DNA of 39,963 bases from Pseudomonadota bacterium (GCA_023433515.1 JAEZCN010000161.1:1-39963); one strand, 5' to 3'; positions 15,324 to 24,400 are shown, counted from the first letter of the stretch. Notes: generated by a model not told the origin, from the letters alone. Program-made: numbers and translations.

Positions 15324-16418
15324 GTGGAGTTCTACACCAAGGCCTTTTTCGTCGCGCTCGCCGCGCTGATGGGCTATCTGCTGTTGCTGGTCCTCCAGCC
15401 CTTCGCGGGTTCGATGGCCTGGGCGATTTTCCTCGCCTTCATCCTCTATCCGCTGCACACCTGGCTGACGCGCAAGCTCAAGGGACGGAACGGCGTATCC
15501 GCCGGCATTCTCACGGCCCTCACTCCATTCGTACTCCTGGTGCCGCTGAGCTTTCTCGGCATCACGTTCGTCAACCAGGCGCGCGGGCTGGTCGACTACA
15601 TCCAGGAGCGGGACGTGAAGCTCGACGGGAGCCTGTTCCTGAACCTCGAGCGATATCCGGTGATCGGGCCGGTTGCGCGCGTCGCCCGCGAACAGCTCCA
15701 GGTGAGCGGAGCTGACATCCAGAACTGGATCACGAACTCGGCGCAGGGACTGCTCAAGAACGTCGCGGCCGTGGGCGGCGGCTTCGTGCTGTCGGCGATC
15801 GGCACGCTCGTCGGGTTCTTCTTCATGTTGTTCATCCTGTTCTTCATGCTTCGCGACGGCGCGGCGATGTTCAACCGGTTGCAGCGGTTGATCCCGGTGC
15901 CGGAGGAGCATCGCGAACAGTTGTTCAGCCACCTCTCGAGCGTCACGCGTGGCGTGTTCTACGGCACCGGACTCACGGCATTCCTGCAGGGCGCGATGGT
16001 CGGCATCGGCTTCGCGATCGCGGGGCTGCCTTCGCCCGTGGTGTTCGGAGTGCTCGCGGCCGTGCTCGCGCTGCTGCCGGCCGGCGGCGCCGCGCTGGTG
16101 TGGATTCCCGCGGTGTTGTATCTCGCCTACTCGGGGCGCTGGGGAATGGCGGTGTTCATGTTGATCTACGGCGGCATCATTTCCACGTCGGACAACATCA
16201 TGCGTCCGATACTCGTGGCGCGATACGCGCCTGTTTCCGCGTTCACGGTGTTCGTCGGCGTCGTCGGCGGCATCGCCGCGTTCGGCGCGATCGGTGTCGT
16301 CGTGGGTCCGGTGTTCCTCGCGCTCGCCGCGGCGATCGTCAACTACTTCGACGAGAAGGTCATCACGCCGAACAAGCCCGAGCTGGACGCCCGGGCGAAC
16401 GAGAATTCCCAGGGCTGA
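15324..16418 (+). CDS. AI-2E family transporter (permease)
   Basis: This 364-residue polytopic membrane protein fits the AI-2E/YdiK-PerM family. Two N-terminal spans are followed by an extramembrane stretch (GLVDYIQERDVKLDGSLF and NLERYPVIGPVARVARE) and then the six-span core. Diagnostic parts are MLFILFFMLRDG, VTRGVFYGTGLTAFLQGAMVG, FGVLAAVLALLPAGGAALVW and DNIMRPILVARYAPVS. Members have been linked to autoinducer-2 export, sodium/proton exchange or nothing known; I leave the substrate open. The start is a GTG with AGGAG eight bases upstream. The next gene, uvrD, begins 91 bases later behind its own promoter-like hexamer. Confidence 0.93.
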   Translation: MEFYTKAFFVALAALMGYLLLLVLQPFAGSMAWAIFLAFILYPLHTWLTRKLKGRNGVSAGILTALTPFVLLVPLSFLGITFVNQARGLVDYIQERDVKLDGSLFLNLERYPVIGPVARVAREQLQVSGADIQNWITNSAQGLLKNVAAVGGGFVLSAIGTLVGFFFMLFILFFMLRDGAAMFNRLQRLIPVPEEHREQLFSHLSSVTRGVFYGTGLTAFLQGAMVGIGFAIAGLPSPVVFGVLAAVLALLPAGGAALVWIPAVLYLAYSGRWGMAVFMLIYGGIISTSDNIMRPILVARYAPVSAFTVFVGVVGGIAAFGAIGVVVGPVFLALAAAIVNYFDEKVITPNKPELDARANENSQG

Positions 16419-16493
16419 CACCCGCGGCGGAAAACGCCCGAAACGGTGGCGTCCGTAAGGAAATTTGAACTGCACTCGCGTTCCGGCCACCGG

Positions 16494-16499
16494 TATTAT
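16494..16499 (+). promoter_or_regulatory. Putative -10 box (TATTAT) of uvrD
   Basis: TATTAT ends 10 bases before the uvrD ATG at 16510, with no Shine-Dalgarno sequence between. It would give a leader of about four bases. The match to the consensus -10 (TATAAT) is five of six. Confidence 0.5.
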
Positions 16500-16509
16500 T
16501 CGCGCCCCG

Positions 16510-18684
16510 ATGAACGACACCTCCCCCATTCTCCAGGGCCTGAACGACGCGCAACGCGCCGCCGTTTCCGCGCCGGTCGGTCCCGTGCTCGTGCTCGCCG
16601 GCGCGGGCTCCGGCAAGACGCGCGTGCTCACGCATCGCATCGCGTGGGTCATCCAGAACGAAGGCGCGTCGCCGCATTCGATTCTCGCGGTTACTTTCAC
16701 GAACAAGGCCGCGGCCGAGATGCGCGCGCGCATCGAAAGGTTGTTAGGCATCCCGGGCAGCGCGATGTGGGTCGGCACGTTCCACGGCATCGCGCACCGC
16801 CTGCTGCGCCTGCACTGGCGCGACGCGAACCTGCCGCAGAGTTTCCAGATTCTCGATGGCGAGGACCAGCTGCGCCTGATCAAGAAGATCGTGCGGGCGA
16901 TGGAGCTCGACGAGGCGCGCTGGGTGCCGCGCGAGATCCAGTGGTTCATCAATCACAACAAGGATGAAGGGCTGCGCCCGGGCGTGCTCAAGGACGCGGG
17001 CGATCCCACGCGCCGGCAGCTCATCCGCATCTACAGCGAATACGAGGCGCAGTGCCAGCGCACGGGCGTCGTGGATTTCGCCGAGCTGCTGCTGCGCGCA
17101 TACGAGTTGTGGCGCGACCGGCCGGAGATCCTGAATCACTATCGTCGACGCTTCCAGCACGTGCTGATCGACGAGTTCCAGGACACGAATGCCATTCAGT
17201 ATGCCTGGGCGCTGCAGATCGCGGGCCTCGACGGCGCGCCGTTCGTGGTGGGCGACGACGACCAGTCCATCTACCGCTGGCGCGGCGCGCGCGTGGAGAA
17301 TCTCACGCGTTTCACCAGGGATTTTCCCGCGGCGAAGATGTTCCGCCTCGAGCAGAACTACCGCTCGACCGGCAACATCCTCAAGGCCGCGAACGCGCTG
17401 ATCGCGAACAACACGGGCCGGCTCGGCAAGAATCTCTGGACCTCCGGCGCCGAGGGCGAGCGCATCCGGCTCTACGCCGCGTTCAACGAACGCGACGAAG
17501 CCGAATTCGTCATGCACCGCATCCGCGACTGGATGAACCAGGGCGGCGCGCGGCGCGACGTGGCCATTCTGTATAGAAGCAACGCCCAGTCGCGCGTGTT
17601 CGAAGAAGTGTTCCTCTCGGCGCGCATCCCGTACAAGGTCTACGGCGGCCTGCGGTTCTTCGAGCGCGCGGAAATCAAGGACGCGCTCGCGTACCTGCGT
17701 GTCATCACGAATCACGCCGACGACGCATCGTTCGAGCGCGTGGTGAACCTGCCGGTGCGCGGCATCGGCGCGAAGTCGCTCGACGTGATCCGCGAGCAGG
17801 CCAAGGCCGCGGGCACGCACCTGTGGACGGCGGCCGCGCATTGCGTCGCGCACGGCACGCTCGGGCCGAAGGCCGAGGCGGCGGTCAATGGATTCCTGAA
17901 GCTCATCGAGCAGCTCGGCGCCGACATCCAGGGTCTCGAGCTGCACGAGCAGGTTGACCACGTCATCAGCAACTCGGGACTGATCGAGCATTACAAGAAA
18001 GAGAAGGCGAGCGATCGCGGCGAGGCGCGCGTCGAGAACCTGAACGAGTTGGTCTCCGCCGCGCGCGGCTTTTCGCCCGACGTCGCGAACACCGAGACCG
18101 AACAACTGCCGCCGCTGGAGGCCTTCCTCGCGCACGCGGTGCTGGAGTCCGGCGAAGGTCAGGCGGAGGCCTGGGAAGATTGCGTGCAGATGATGACGCT
18201 GCACACGGCAAAGGGTCTCGAGTTCCCGGTCGTGTTCCTCGCGGGCATGGAAGACGGGCTGTTCCCGCACCAGCGCTCGCTCAACGATCCTGAAGGGCTC
18301 GAGGAAGAACGGCGCCTTTGCTACGTGGGCACGACGCGCGCGATGCGCCAGCTCTACATCACGTACGCCGAGCAACGCCGCCTGCACGGCATGGACAGCT
18401 TCGGCACGCCGTCGCGGTTCATCTCGGAGATCCCGGACGAACTCGTGGAAGAGGTGCGGCCGCGCATCCGGATCTCGCGCCCCGTCGCCGCGGGACGGTT
18501 CCGCGCCCCGAGCGAAGAGCTCGCGCCCGGCGTGAAGCTCGGTGCGCGCGTGCGGCACAAGAAATTCGGCGAAGGCGTGATCCTGAAAGTGGAAGGACAG
18601 GGCCCGCAGGCGAACATCGAGGTGAACTTCGAGTCGCTCGGGCGCAAGATCATGATGCTGGAGTATCTCGAGGTAGTTAGATAA
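16510..18684 (+). CDS. uvrD: DNA helicase II, superfamily 1A
   Basis: UvrD is the 3'-5' helicase of nucleotide excision and mismatch repair. All helicase motifs are visible: I (Walker A) LAGAGSGKTRVL, Ia VTFTNKAAAEM, II VLIDEFQDTN, III VVGDDDQSIYRWRGA, IV near EQNYRSTGNIL, V MTLHTAKGLEFPVVFL with GMEDGLFPH, and VI EERRLCYVGTTRA. The C-terminus holds the Tudor-like domain typical of UvrD/PcrA (LGARVRHKKFGEGVI). The length, 724 residues, is close to E. coli UvrD (720). The ATG at 16510 aligns with the family N-terminus. The stop overlaps the pyrF start by one base (TAATG), so the two form an operon. It is UvrD rather than Rep from the C-terminal domain. Confidence 0.95.
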   Translation: MNDTSPILQGLNDAQRAAVSAPVGPVLVLAGAGSGKTRVLTHRIAWVIQNEGASPHSILAVTFTNKAAAEMRARIERLLGIPGSAMWVGTFHGIAHRLLRLHWRDANLPQSFQILDGEDQLRLIKKIVRAMELDEARWVPREIQWFINHNKDEGLRPGVLKDAGDPTRRQLIRIYSEYEAQCQRTGVVDFAELLLRAYELWRDRPEILNHYRRRFQHVLIDEFQDTNAIQYAWALQIAGLDGAPFVVGDDDQSIYRWRGARVENLTRFTRDFPAAKMFRLEQNYRSTGNILKAANALIANNTGRLGKNLWTSGAEGERIRLYAAFNERDEAEFVMHRIRDWMNQGGARRDVAILYRSNAQSRVFEEVFLSARIPYKVYGGLRFFERAEIKDALAYLRVITNHADDASFERVVNLPVRGIGAKSLDVIREQAKAAGTHLWTAAAHCVAHGTLGPKAEAAVNGFLKLIEQLGADIQGLELHEQVDHVISNSGLIEHYKKEKASDRGEARVENLNELVSAARGFSPDVANTETEQLPPLEAFLAHAVLESGEGQAEAWEDCVQMMTLHTAKGLEFPVVFLAGMEDGLFPHQRSLNDPEGLEEERRLCYVGTTRAMRQLYITYAEQRRLHGMDSFGTPSRFISEIPDELVEEVRPRIRISRPVAAGRFRAPSEELAPGVKLGARVRHKKFGEGVILKVEGQGPQANIEVNFESLGRKIMMLEYLEVVR

Positions 18685-19505
18685 TGGCGGCGCAATCGTT
18701 CGGCGGGAAACTCGCCGCGGCCTGGAAGGCGACGAATTCCCTCGTCTGCGTCGGGCTCGACCCCGAGCCGAAGAAGTTTCCCGACCGGTTCCGCGAAACG
18801 CCCGGCTCCATCTTCGAATTCAACAAGGCTATTGTCGATGCGACGCGGGATCTCGTGTGCGCGTACAAGCCGCAATTCGCGCATTACGCCGCGCATGCGG
18901 CGGAGAACCAGCTCGAACACACCATCGATTACATCAAGGCGACGGCCCCGAACGCGATCGTGATCCTCGATTCGAAGCGCGGGGACATCGGCAGCACGGC
19001 CGAACAATATGCGCACGAGGCGTTCGAGCGCTACGGCGCGGACGCCGTGACGGTGAACCCGTATCTCGGGCGCGATTCGGTCGAGCCGTTCCTCAAGCAC
19101 GAGGACAAGGGCGTCATCATCCTGTGCCGCACCAGCAATCCCGGCGCGAAGGACTTCCAGGATCTCGACGTCGGCGGCAGGACGCTGTTCCAGGTCGTGG
19201 CCGAACGCGTGTCGAAGGAATGGAACACCGCGGGCAACTGCATGCTGGTCGTCGGCGCGACGTATCCCGACGAGCTCGCGGACATCCGTTCGCGCGTCGG
19301 GGATCTGCCCTTTCTCGTGCCCGGCGTCGGCGCGCAGGGCGGCGACGTCGCGAAGGTGATGGCGAAAGGCAAGACCTCGGCCGGCACGGGACTCGTGATC
19401 AGCTCGTCACGCGCGATTCTCTACGCGAGTTCCGGCGCGGATTTCGCCGAGGCCGCTCGCAAGGCCGCGACCGACCTGCGCGACACGATCAACCAGCACC
19501 GGTAG
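18684..19505 (+). CDS. pyrF: Orotidine 5'-phosphate decarboxylase, type 2
   Basis: This enzyme decarboxylates OMP to UMP, the last step of de novo pyrimidine synthesis. The 273-residue length and the sequence IVILDSKRGDIGSTAEQYA (catalytic Asp-Lys-Arg-Gly-Asp) mark the type 2 group, longer than the roughly 240-residue type 1 enzyme of E. coli. The start region SLVCVGLDPEPKKFP, the loop VTVNPYLGRDSVEPFL and the phosphate-binding end VPGVGAQGGD and ISSSRAILYA are all present. The ATG shares a base with the uvrD stop. Coupling pyrF with uvrD is unusual in function and probably reflects only gene packing. It converges on the small secreted protein gene 19 bases on. Confidence 0.94.
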   Translation: MAAQSFGGKLAAAWKATNSLVCVGLDPEPKKFPDRFRETPGSIFEFNKAIVDATRDLVCAYKPQFAHYAAHAAENQLEHTIDYIKATAPNAIVILDSKRGDIGSTAEQYAHEAFERYGADAVTVNPYLGRDSVEPFLKHEDKGVIILCRTSNPGAKDFQDLDVGGRTLFQVVAERVSKEWNTAGNCMLVVGATYPDELADIRSRVGDLPFLVPGVGAQGGDVAKVMAKGKTSAGTGLVISSSRAILYASSGADFAEAARKAATDLRDTINQHR

Positions 19506-19524
19506 CAATCGCCGATCACGGCGC

Positions 19525-19929
19525 CTACGGTCCCCAGCGGAACGGTGGGGGTGGGACGACTTCCGGGGGGCCGGGCGGGGCGGCGCGCGGGTCGGGAACG
19601 AGGACTCGCCAGGCCTGCAGCGGATTGGCGATCGCCCAGAACGGGGCCACGATGCCGACCGGCACGGCCTGCTGCGACTTCATCGGCAGCAGCTCGCGCT
19701 CTCCTTCGACGATCACGGTGTTCTTCTCGGGGTCCGGCATGGTCACGGCCTGTCGGAACTCATTGGGCATCATGTAGTTGCGCACGTTGCCCACTCGCAG
19801 ATCCAGCCTCGGAGTGGCGGGCTTGGCGGCGGTCTCCTTCGGTGCGGGCTTCGCGGGGGCCGGCGGCGGATCGGCCGCGAATGCGGCTCCGCCCAACAGC
19901 AGGAAGGCTATCGCGGACTCGATTCGCAT
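19525..19929 (-). CDS. Small secreted proline-rich protein, unknown
   Basis: I do not recognise this 134-residue protein. It opens with a clear signal peptide (MRIESAIAFLLLGGAAFA, then AD), followed by a Pro/Ala/Lys-rich linker (about residues 20-40). A short conserved-looking core follows (RVGNVRNYMMPNEFRQAV, then EKNTVIVEGERELLPM), and the C-terminus is proline-rich (PEVVPPPPFRWGP). GGAGG four to five bases ahead of the ATG is a strong ribosome site, supporting expression. The protein is likely periplasmic or exported. It is read on the minus strand after the rhomboid gene (55 bases between), so the two may share a transcript. Confidence 0.7.
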   Translation of the reverse strand: MRIESAIAFLLLGGAAFAADPPPAPAKPAPKETAAKPATPRLDLRVGNVRNYMMPNEFRQAVTMPDPEKNTVIVEGERELLPMKSQQAVPVGIVAPFWAIANPLQAWRVLVPDPRAAPPGPPEVVPPPPFRWGP

Positions 19930-19984
19930 ACCGCCTCCAGTTTCTTCTTTCCCCTGCGACCCGATCAGTCGTGGGCGGGTTCCA

Positions 19985-21529
19985 CTAACTTCCGTCGCCC
20001 GCGGATTCCTCCAGCTCGCGCAGGATCCTGGCTTGCCGGTTCAGCTGCTCCCAGGCGCGCTGCAACTCCGGATCCGCGCGGCCTTCCGCGTCGGCCAACG
20101 AAGTCGCCGTGAGTGCAAAGGCGCGCTCGTAGGCAACGCTCAGATTCTGCGCGGCCGCGAGTCGGCGCGCTGTCAGCGAATCGGCCGGTTCGGTGGACGA
20201 GCGCTCGCGCAATTCCAGTGTCGCCAATTGCCATGGCCTCAATACCTGTTCGCGCAGCGCGTCCGCCGCGGCTGCCGGCGGGATGTTGCCCGTGGCCAGT
20301 TCCTGCGTGATTTCATTGAATCGCCCGAGCGCACGTTTCTCCGCGATTTCCAGGTCGAGCAACAGGCGATTCACCTCGAGTTCGGCGCGGCGCGTCCCGT
20401 CGCCGGACACCATGGGAGCCGCCAGCATTCCGAGCAGAGCGCAGGTGCCGAGCGCGACCGCGGCGATGCGTAAGGGTTGCGGCCGTGCGCGCGCCTCGGG
20501 CTCGAACGGGCGCACCAGCAGGAATCCCGAGAGCGCGCCACCCAGCAAACCGCCGATGTGCGCGGCGTTGTCGATCCGCACCTCGCTGTCGAACAGCGTG
20601 CTCGCGAGTCCGAATCCGAGCGAATAGATACATAACAGCAACGCGCCTCTGCCCGCCGAGCGGTACAGGTGCAGCGGAATGTCCGTGCGTCGCACCGCGA
20701 AGAACATCAGCAGCGCGCCGTACACGCCGAACACCGCGCCGGATGCGCCCGCGCTGTTCGCGTACGGATTCCACCATCCGCTCACGACGCTGCCCGCCAG
20801 CCCGGACAGGAGATAGATCACCGCGAAGCGCACGCTGCCATACAGGCGCTCGGTCAGGTCGCCGCCGTTGTACAGCGCGTACATGTTCAGCGCTATGTGA
20901 AAGACGCCGAAGTGGATGAAGGTCGAAGCGAGCAGGCGCCAGTATTCGCCGCTCCAGGTCAGCGGGCCGTAGTTCGATCCGAAGCGGAGGTGCACCTCCG
21001 GATTGGTCGCCGACAAGCCGGCGCCCGCCATCAGCATGACGACGAACACCGCGACGTTCAGCGTCACGATGGTCGGCGTCACCGGCGCGCGCGGTGCGAG
21101 CGTGCGCATGCGCTCCTGGAACCTGCGGATACTTTCCTGCTGCGCGAGGAATTCCGGAGTGGTGGTCTTCGGCAGCAGCCCGAGGAGCGCCTGCGCATCC
21201 TCGCGAGTCTGCATCCACAGGGCGACGTAGCGATCGTCGGCGATCGTGCGCACGACGATGAGCCGTTCGGCTTCGCTGTAACCCACGTTCGCGATGTCGG
21301 CCAGCCGGATCCGGCGGCTCTGCGCTCCGCGCGAATCGACGCGATCGCCCGAACGGCTGTCGGCGAAGACCGCCTCTTCCGGGCTCAACGTGACGGTTCC
21401 CGCGGCGGTTAGACCGAGATTATTAGAGCCACCACCGGCCCTCAGCGCGTCCGGAGGACTGAACCGCACCGTGAAACGCAATGCTCCATCGGGCGTACGC
21501 TCCGGGGCTGTTCGTGTCGCGTGCTCCAT
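19985..21529 (-). CDS. Rhomboid family intramembrane serine protease with N-terminal extension
   Basis: Rhomboids cleave membrane proteins inside the bilayer using a Ser-His dyad. The nucleophile motif GASGAVFGVYG and the partner histidine in AHIGGLLGG are both present, as is the conserved HIALNMYALYNGG loop (family HxxxN). The core occupies about residues 150-345, with at least six membrane segments. About 150 residues precede it: a beta-rich segment (LGLTAAGTVTLSPEEAVFAD, then RRIRLADIANVGYS) ending in a helix (TREDAQALLGLLP) that resembles a PH-like domain. After the core, about 140 helical Glu/Arg/Ala-rich residues follow. At 514 residues it is much longer than a minimal rhomboid. Its start is 23 bases from the divergent trkA start, and both may use the same AT-rich box. 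Confidence 0.92.
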   Translation of the reverse strand: MEHATRTAPERTPDGALRFTVRFSPPDALRAGGGSNNLGLTAAGTVTLSPEEAVFADSRSGDRVDSRGAQSRRIRLADIANVGYSEAERLIVVRTIADDRYVALWMQTREDAQALLGLLPKTTTPEFLAQQESIRRFQERMRTLAPRAPVTPTIVTLNVAVFVVMLMAGAGLSATNPEVHLRFGSNYGPLTWSGEYWRLLASTFIHFGVFHIALNMYALYNGGDLTERLYGSVRFAVIYLLSGLAGSVVSGWWNPYANSAGASGAVFGVYGALLMFFAVRRTDIPLHLYRSAGRGALLLCIYSLGFGLASTLFDSEVRIDNAAHIGGLLGGALSGFLLVRPFEPEARARPQPLRIAAVALGTCALLGMLAAPMVSGDGTRRAELEVNRLLLDLEIAEKRALGRFNEITQELATGNIPPAAAADALREQVLRPWQLATLELRERSSTEPADSLTARRLAAAQNLSVAYERAFALTATSLADAEGRADPELQRAWEQLNRQARILRELEESAGDGS

Positions 21530-21537
21530 CGAGCGGC

Positions 21538-21544
21538 TACAATA
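21538..21544. promoter_or_regulatory. Overlapping divergent -10 boxes for trkA and the rhomboid gene
   Basis: On the plus strand 21538-21543 reads TACAAT, 9 bases before the trkA ATG. On the minus strand 21544-21539 reads TATTGT, 9 bases before the rhomboid ATG. Neither gene has a Shine-Dalgarno sequence, and only 23 bases separate the two start codons. The -35 regions would lie inside the opposite gene and are poor matches. RNA polymerase could probably occupy only one direction at a time. Confidence 0.5.
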
Positions 21545-21552
21545 ACGCCCCC

Positions 21553-22926
21553 ATGAAGATCGTGATACTCGGCGCCGGACAAGTCGGGCGCACCGCGGCG
21601 TACCACCTGTCCCGCGAGGAATCGAACGAAGTCACGGTCGTCGATACCAACGAAGAGGTGCTGCGCGACCTGCAGGGCCGTCTCGACATCCGCACGGTCG
21701 CGGGCAACGCGGCCTATCCATCGGTGCTCGACGCCGCGGGCACGGCTTCCGCCGACATCGTCGTCGCCCTTACCTCCAGCGACGAGGTGAACATGATGGC
21801 GTGCGAAGTCGCCTACACGCTGTATCGCACGCGCACGAAGATCGCGCGCATCCGCTCCGCGGAGTACACCAAACATCCGAAGCTGTTCAGCGACGAGGCG
21901 CTGTCGGTCGACGTGTGGATCAGCCCCGAGCAGCTCGTCACCGAATACATCGAGAAACTCATCCAGTATCCCGGCGCGCTGCAGGTGCTGGACTTCGCGG
22001 ACGGGCGCGTGCGCCTGGTCGGCATCCGCGCGCGCAAGGGCGGATTGCTGGTCGGCCAGGCGCTGCGCGCGCTCAAGGAACATCATCCGAACACCGAGGC
22101 GCGCGTGGTGGCTATCTACCGCGCGGGCCGCAGCATCATCCCCGATGGCGACACCGTCATCGAGGAGAACGACGAGGTCTTCTTCATCGCGGCGCGCGAC
22201 GACATCCGCAAGTTCATGAGCGAGATCCGCAAGCAGGAGGCGCCGGCGCGACGCGTCGTGATCGCCGGCGGCGGCAACATCGGCCTCGCGCTCGCGCGAC
22301 GGCTCGAGGAACAGAACCAGGTCAAGCTGATCGAGCGCGATCCGAAGCGCGCGCGCCGCATCTCCGAGCTGCTGCTCAACACCATCGTGCTGAACGGCGA
22401 CGCGGCCGACGAGGAATTGCTGATCGAGGAGAACATAGACAGCTGCGACGTGTTCGCCGCGCTCACGAATTCCGAGGAGGCGAACATCCTGTCCGCAATG
22501 CTCGCCAAGCGGCTGGGCGCCAAGAAGGTCATGGCCTTGATCAACAGGCCGTCGTACGCGGAACTCATGGAGAGCGGCAGCATCGACATCGCGATCTCGC
22601 CACAGACCATCACCATCGGCTCGCTGCTGGCCCACGTGCGTCGCGGCGACGTGGTGCGCGTGCACAGCCTGCGCCGCGGCGCGGCCGAGGCGCTCGAGGC
22701 GGTGGTGCACGGCACCGATCGCACTTCGCGGGTCGTCGGCAGGAAGGTCGAGGACATCCCGCTGCCGGATGGCGCCGCGATCGGCGCGGTGGTGCGCGAC
22801 GACGGGGTCATGATCGCCCACCACGACACGATGATCCACAACGACGACCACGTCATCGTGTTCCTTTCCGATCGCCGGCACGTCGAGCAGGTCGAGCGCC
22901 TGTTCTCCGGGCCTGGCGGCCGCTGA
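21553..22926 (+). CDS. trkA: Trk potassium uptake system, NAD-binding regulatory subunit TrkA
   Basis: TrkA is the cytoplasmic gating ring subunit that binds NAD(H)/nucleotides and controls the TrkH channel. The 457-residue length matches E. coli TrkA (458). Two Rossmann RCK_N modules are visible: MKIVILGAGQVGRTAAYHLS with acidic VVDTNEE, and RRVVIAGGGNIGLALARRLEE with LIERDPKR. Each is followed by an RCK_C/TrkA-C domain (LVGIRARKGGLLVGQALR; VGRKVEDIPLPDGAAIGAVVR). The ATG at 21553 aligns with the family start. The trkH gene follows after 18 bases in the same reading frame, so the two subunits are co-expressed. Potassium limitation or osmotic regulation is known for the family, but no operator is visible here. 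Confidence 0.95.
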   Translation: MKIVILGAGQVGRTAAYHLSREESNEVTVVDTNEEVLRDLQGRLDIRTVAGNAAYPSVLDAAGTASADIVVALTSSDEVNMMACEVAYTLYRTRTKIARIRSAEYTKHPKLFSDEALSVDVWISPEQLVTEYIEKLIQYPGALQVLDFADGRVRLVGIRARKGGLLVGQALRALKEHHPNTEARVVAIYRAGRSIIPDGDTVIEENDEVFFIAARDDIRKFMSEIRKQEAPARRVVIAGGGNIGLALARRLEEQNQVKLIERDPKRARRISELLLNTIVLNGDAADEELLIEENIDSCDVFAALTNSEEANILSAMLAKRLGAKKVMALINRPSYAELMESGSIDIAISPQTITIGSLLAHVRRGDVVRVHSLRRGAAEALEAVVHGTDRTSRVVGRKVEDIPLPDGAAIGAVVRDDGVMIAHHDTMIHNDDHVIVFLSDRRHVEQVERLFSGPGGR

Positions 22927-22944
22927 TCCGGGCGGATTCGCAGC

Positions 22945-24393
22945 TTGTTAGCCGTCGCGCACGTTCTCGGGCTGATGATGGCGTTCTTCGGCCTGCTCTA
23001 TCTGCTCCCGATCGCCTGGTCGCTGGGCGTGGGCGACGGAGCGGTCATCGACTTCGTCGCGGCCGGCGTCATCAATGCGGTGGTCGGGCTCGCCGTGGCG
23101 TTCGTGACCCGTCCATTCCGGCGTGAACTGAAGCCGCGCGATGGTTTCCTGCTCGTGACGCTTTCCTGGGTGCTCATGTCGGCGTCCGCCACGATCCCGC
23201 TCATGATCGCGCTGCCCGACCTGTCGTTCACCGACGCGTATTTCGAAGCGATGTCTGGCCTCACGACGACCGGCTCGACCGTGCTGAACGGACTGGACGA
23301 ACTACCCGAGTCGATCAACCTCTGGCGCCACCTGCTCCACTGGCTCGGGGGCATCGGCATCATCGTGCTCGCGGTCGCCGTGCTGCCGCTGCTCGGCGTC
23401 GGCGGCATGCAGCTCTACAAGGCGGAGACGCCGGGGCCGGTGAAGGACGAGAAACTCACGCCCCGCATCACCGAGACGGCCAAGGCGCTGTGGTTCACGT
23501 ACGCCGCGATCACGGTCGTCGGCATCGTCGCGCTGCGCGTCGCGGGAATGAGCTGGTTCGACGCGATATGCCACGCGTTCTCGGCGATCGCGCTGGGCGG
23601 ATTCTCGACACACGACGCGAGCGTGGGCTGGTTCGATTCGAGCGTCATCGAGGGAGTATTGATCGCGATCATGGTGGTCGCGGCCTTCAACTTTTCGCGC
23701 CACTTCCTCGCGCTGCGCTCGCTGTCGTTCGCACCGTACAGGACCGACTCCGAGGGAAAGGCCGTGCTCATCGTGCTCGGAACCTCCATCGTATTCGTGG
23801 GCTTGCTGCTGTGGGTCCACGGCACCTATCCGGTTATCGGCGAGAACGTACGTCATTCCGTTTTCACCGTCGTGTCCATCGCGACGACCACGGGCTTCGT
23901 GACCGAGGATTACGAGCGCTGGCCGTCGTTCCTGCCGATCTGGCTGCTGTTCCTGGCCAGCATCACCTGCAGCACCGGCTCCACGGGCGGCGGCATCAAG
24001 ATGTTCCGCACACTGCTGCTGGTGCGTCAGGCGCGGCGCGAGCTCAAACTACTCGTTCATCCCAGCGCGATGATCCCGATCCGCATCGGCGGCCATCCCG
24101 TTCCCGAGCGGGTGGTCTACTCCGTGCTCGCGTTCATCTTCCTGTACTTCGGCACGGCGCTGGTCCTGACCTTCGCGCTGCTCGCGACCGGCCTCGACTT
24201 CGTGTCGTCGTTCTCGGCCGCCGTGGCCTCGATCAACAACCTCGGCCCCGCCATGGGCGCCGTCGGTCCCTCGACCAACTTCTCGGGACTGACCGACGTT
24301 CAGACCTGGATCTGCACGGTCGCGATGCTGGTCGGCCGACTCGAAATCTTCAGCCTCGTGGTGCTGTTGACCGCGACGTTCTGGCGGAAGTAG
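22945..24393 (+). CDS. trkH: Trk potassium uptake channel subunit TrkH
   Basis: TrkH is the potassium-translocating membrane subunit. Its four pore repeats carry the selectivity-filter glycines: GLTTTGSTV, ALGGFSTHD, ATTTGFVTED and INNLGPAMG. The 482-residue length is typical. The predicted start is a TTG at 22945; an in-frame stop (the trkA stop at 22924) limits upstream extension, and starting at the first ATG (22975) would cut into the first membrane segment. Re-initiation after trkA, 18 bases upstream, would help a weak TTG start. Residues SSVIEGVLIAIMVVAAFNFSR form the middle spans, and CSTGSTGGGIKMFR is a conserved loop. The gene ends 7 bases from the convergent dioxygenase gene. Confidence 0.94.
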   Translation: MLAVAHVLGLMMAFFGLLYLLPIAWSLGVGDGAVIDFVAAGVINAVVGLAVAFVTRPFRRELKPRDGFLLVTLSWVLMSASATIPLMIALPDLSFTDAYFEAMSGLTTTGSTVLNGLDELPESINLWRHLLHWLGGIGIIVLAVAVLPLLGVGGMQLYKAETPGPVKDEKLTPRITETAKALWFTYAAITVVGIVALRVAGMSWFDAICHAFSAIALGGFSTHDASVGWFDSSVIEGVLIAIMVVAAFNFSRHFLALRSLSFAPYRTDSEGKAVLIVLGTSIVFVGLLLWVHGTYPVIGENVRHSVFTVVSIATTTGFVTEDYERWPSFLPIWLLFLASITCSTGSTGGGIKMFRTLLLVRQARRELKLLVHPSAMIPIRIGGHPVPERVVYSVLAFIFLYFGTALVLTFALLATGLDFVSSFSAAVASINNLGPAMGAVGPSTNFSGLTDVQTWICTVAMLVGRLEIFSLVVLLTATFWRK

Positions 24394-24400
24394 CCGACGA

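Noticed and set aside
16744..18558. A 604-codon open frame antisense to uvrD
   Set aside because: The uvrD frame has all helicase motifs; the antisense one shows only shadow composition. The same reasoning applies to long antisense frames at 15294-16952, 21442-22881, 26970-27902 and 32335-33606.
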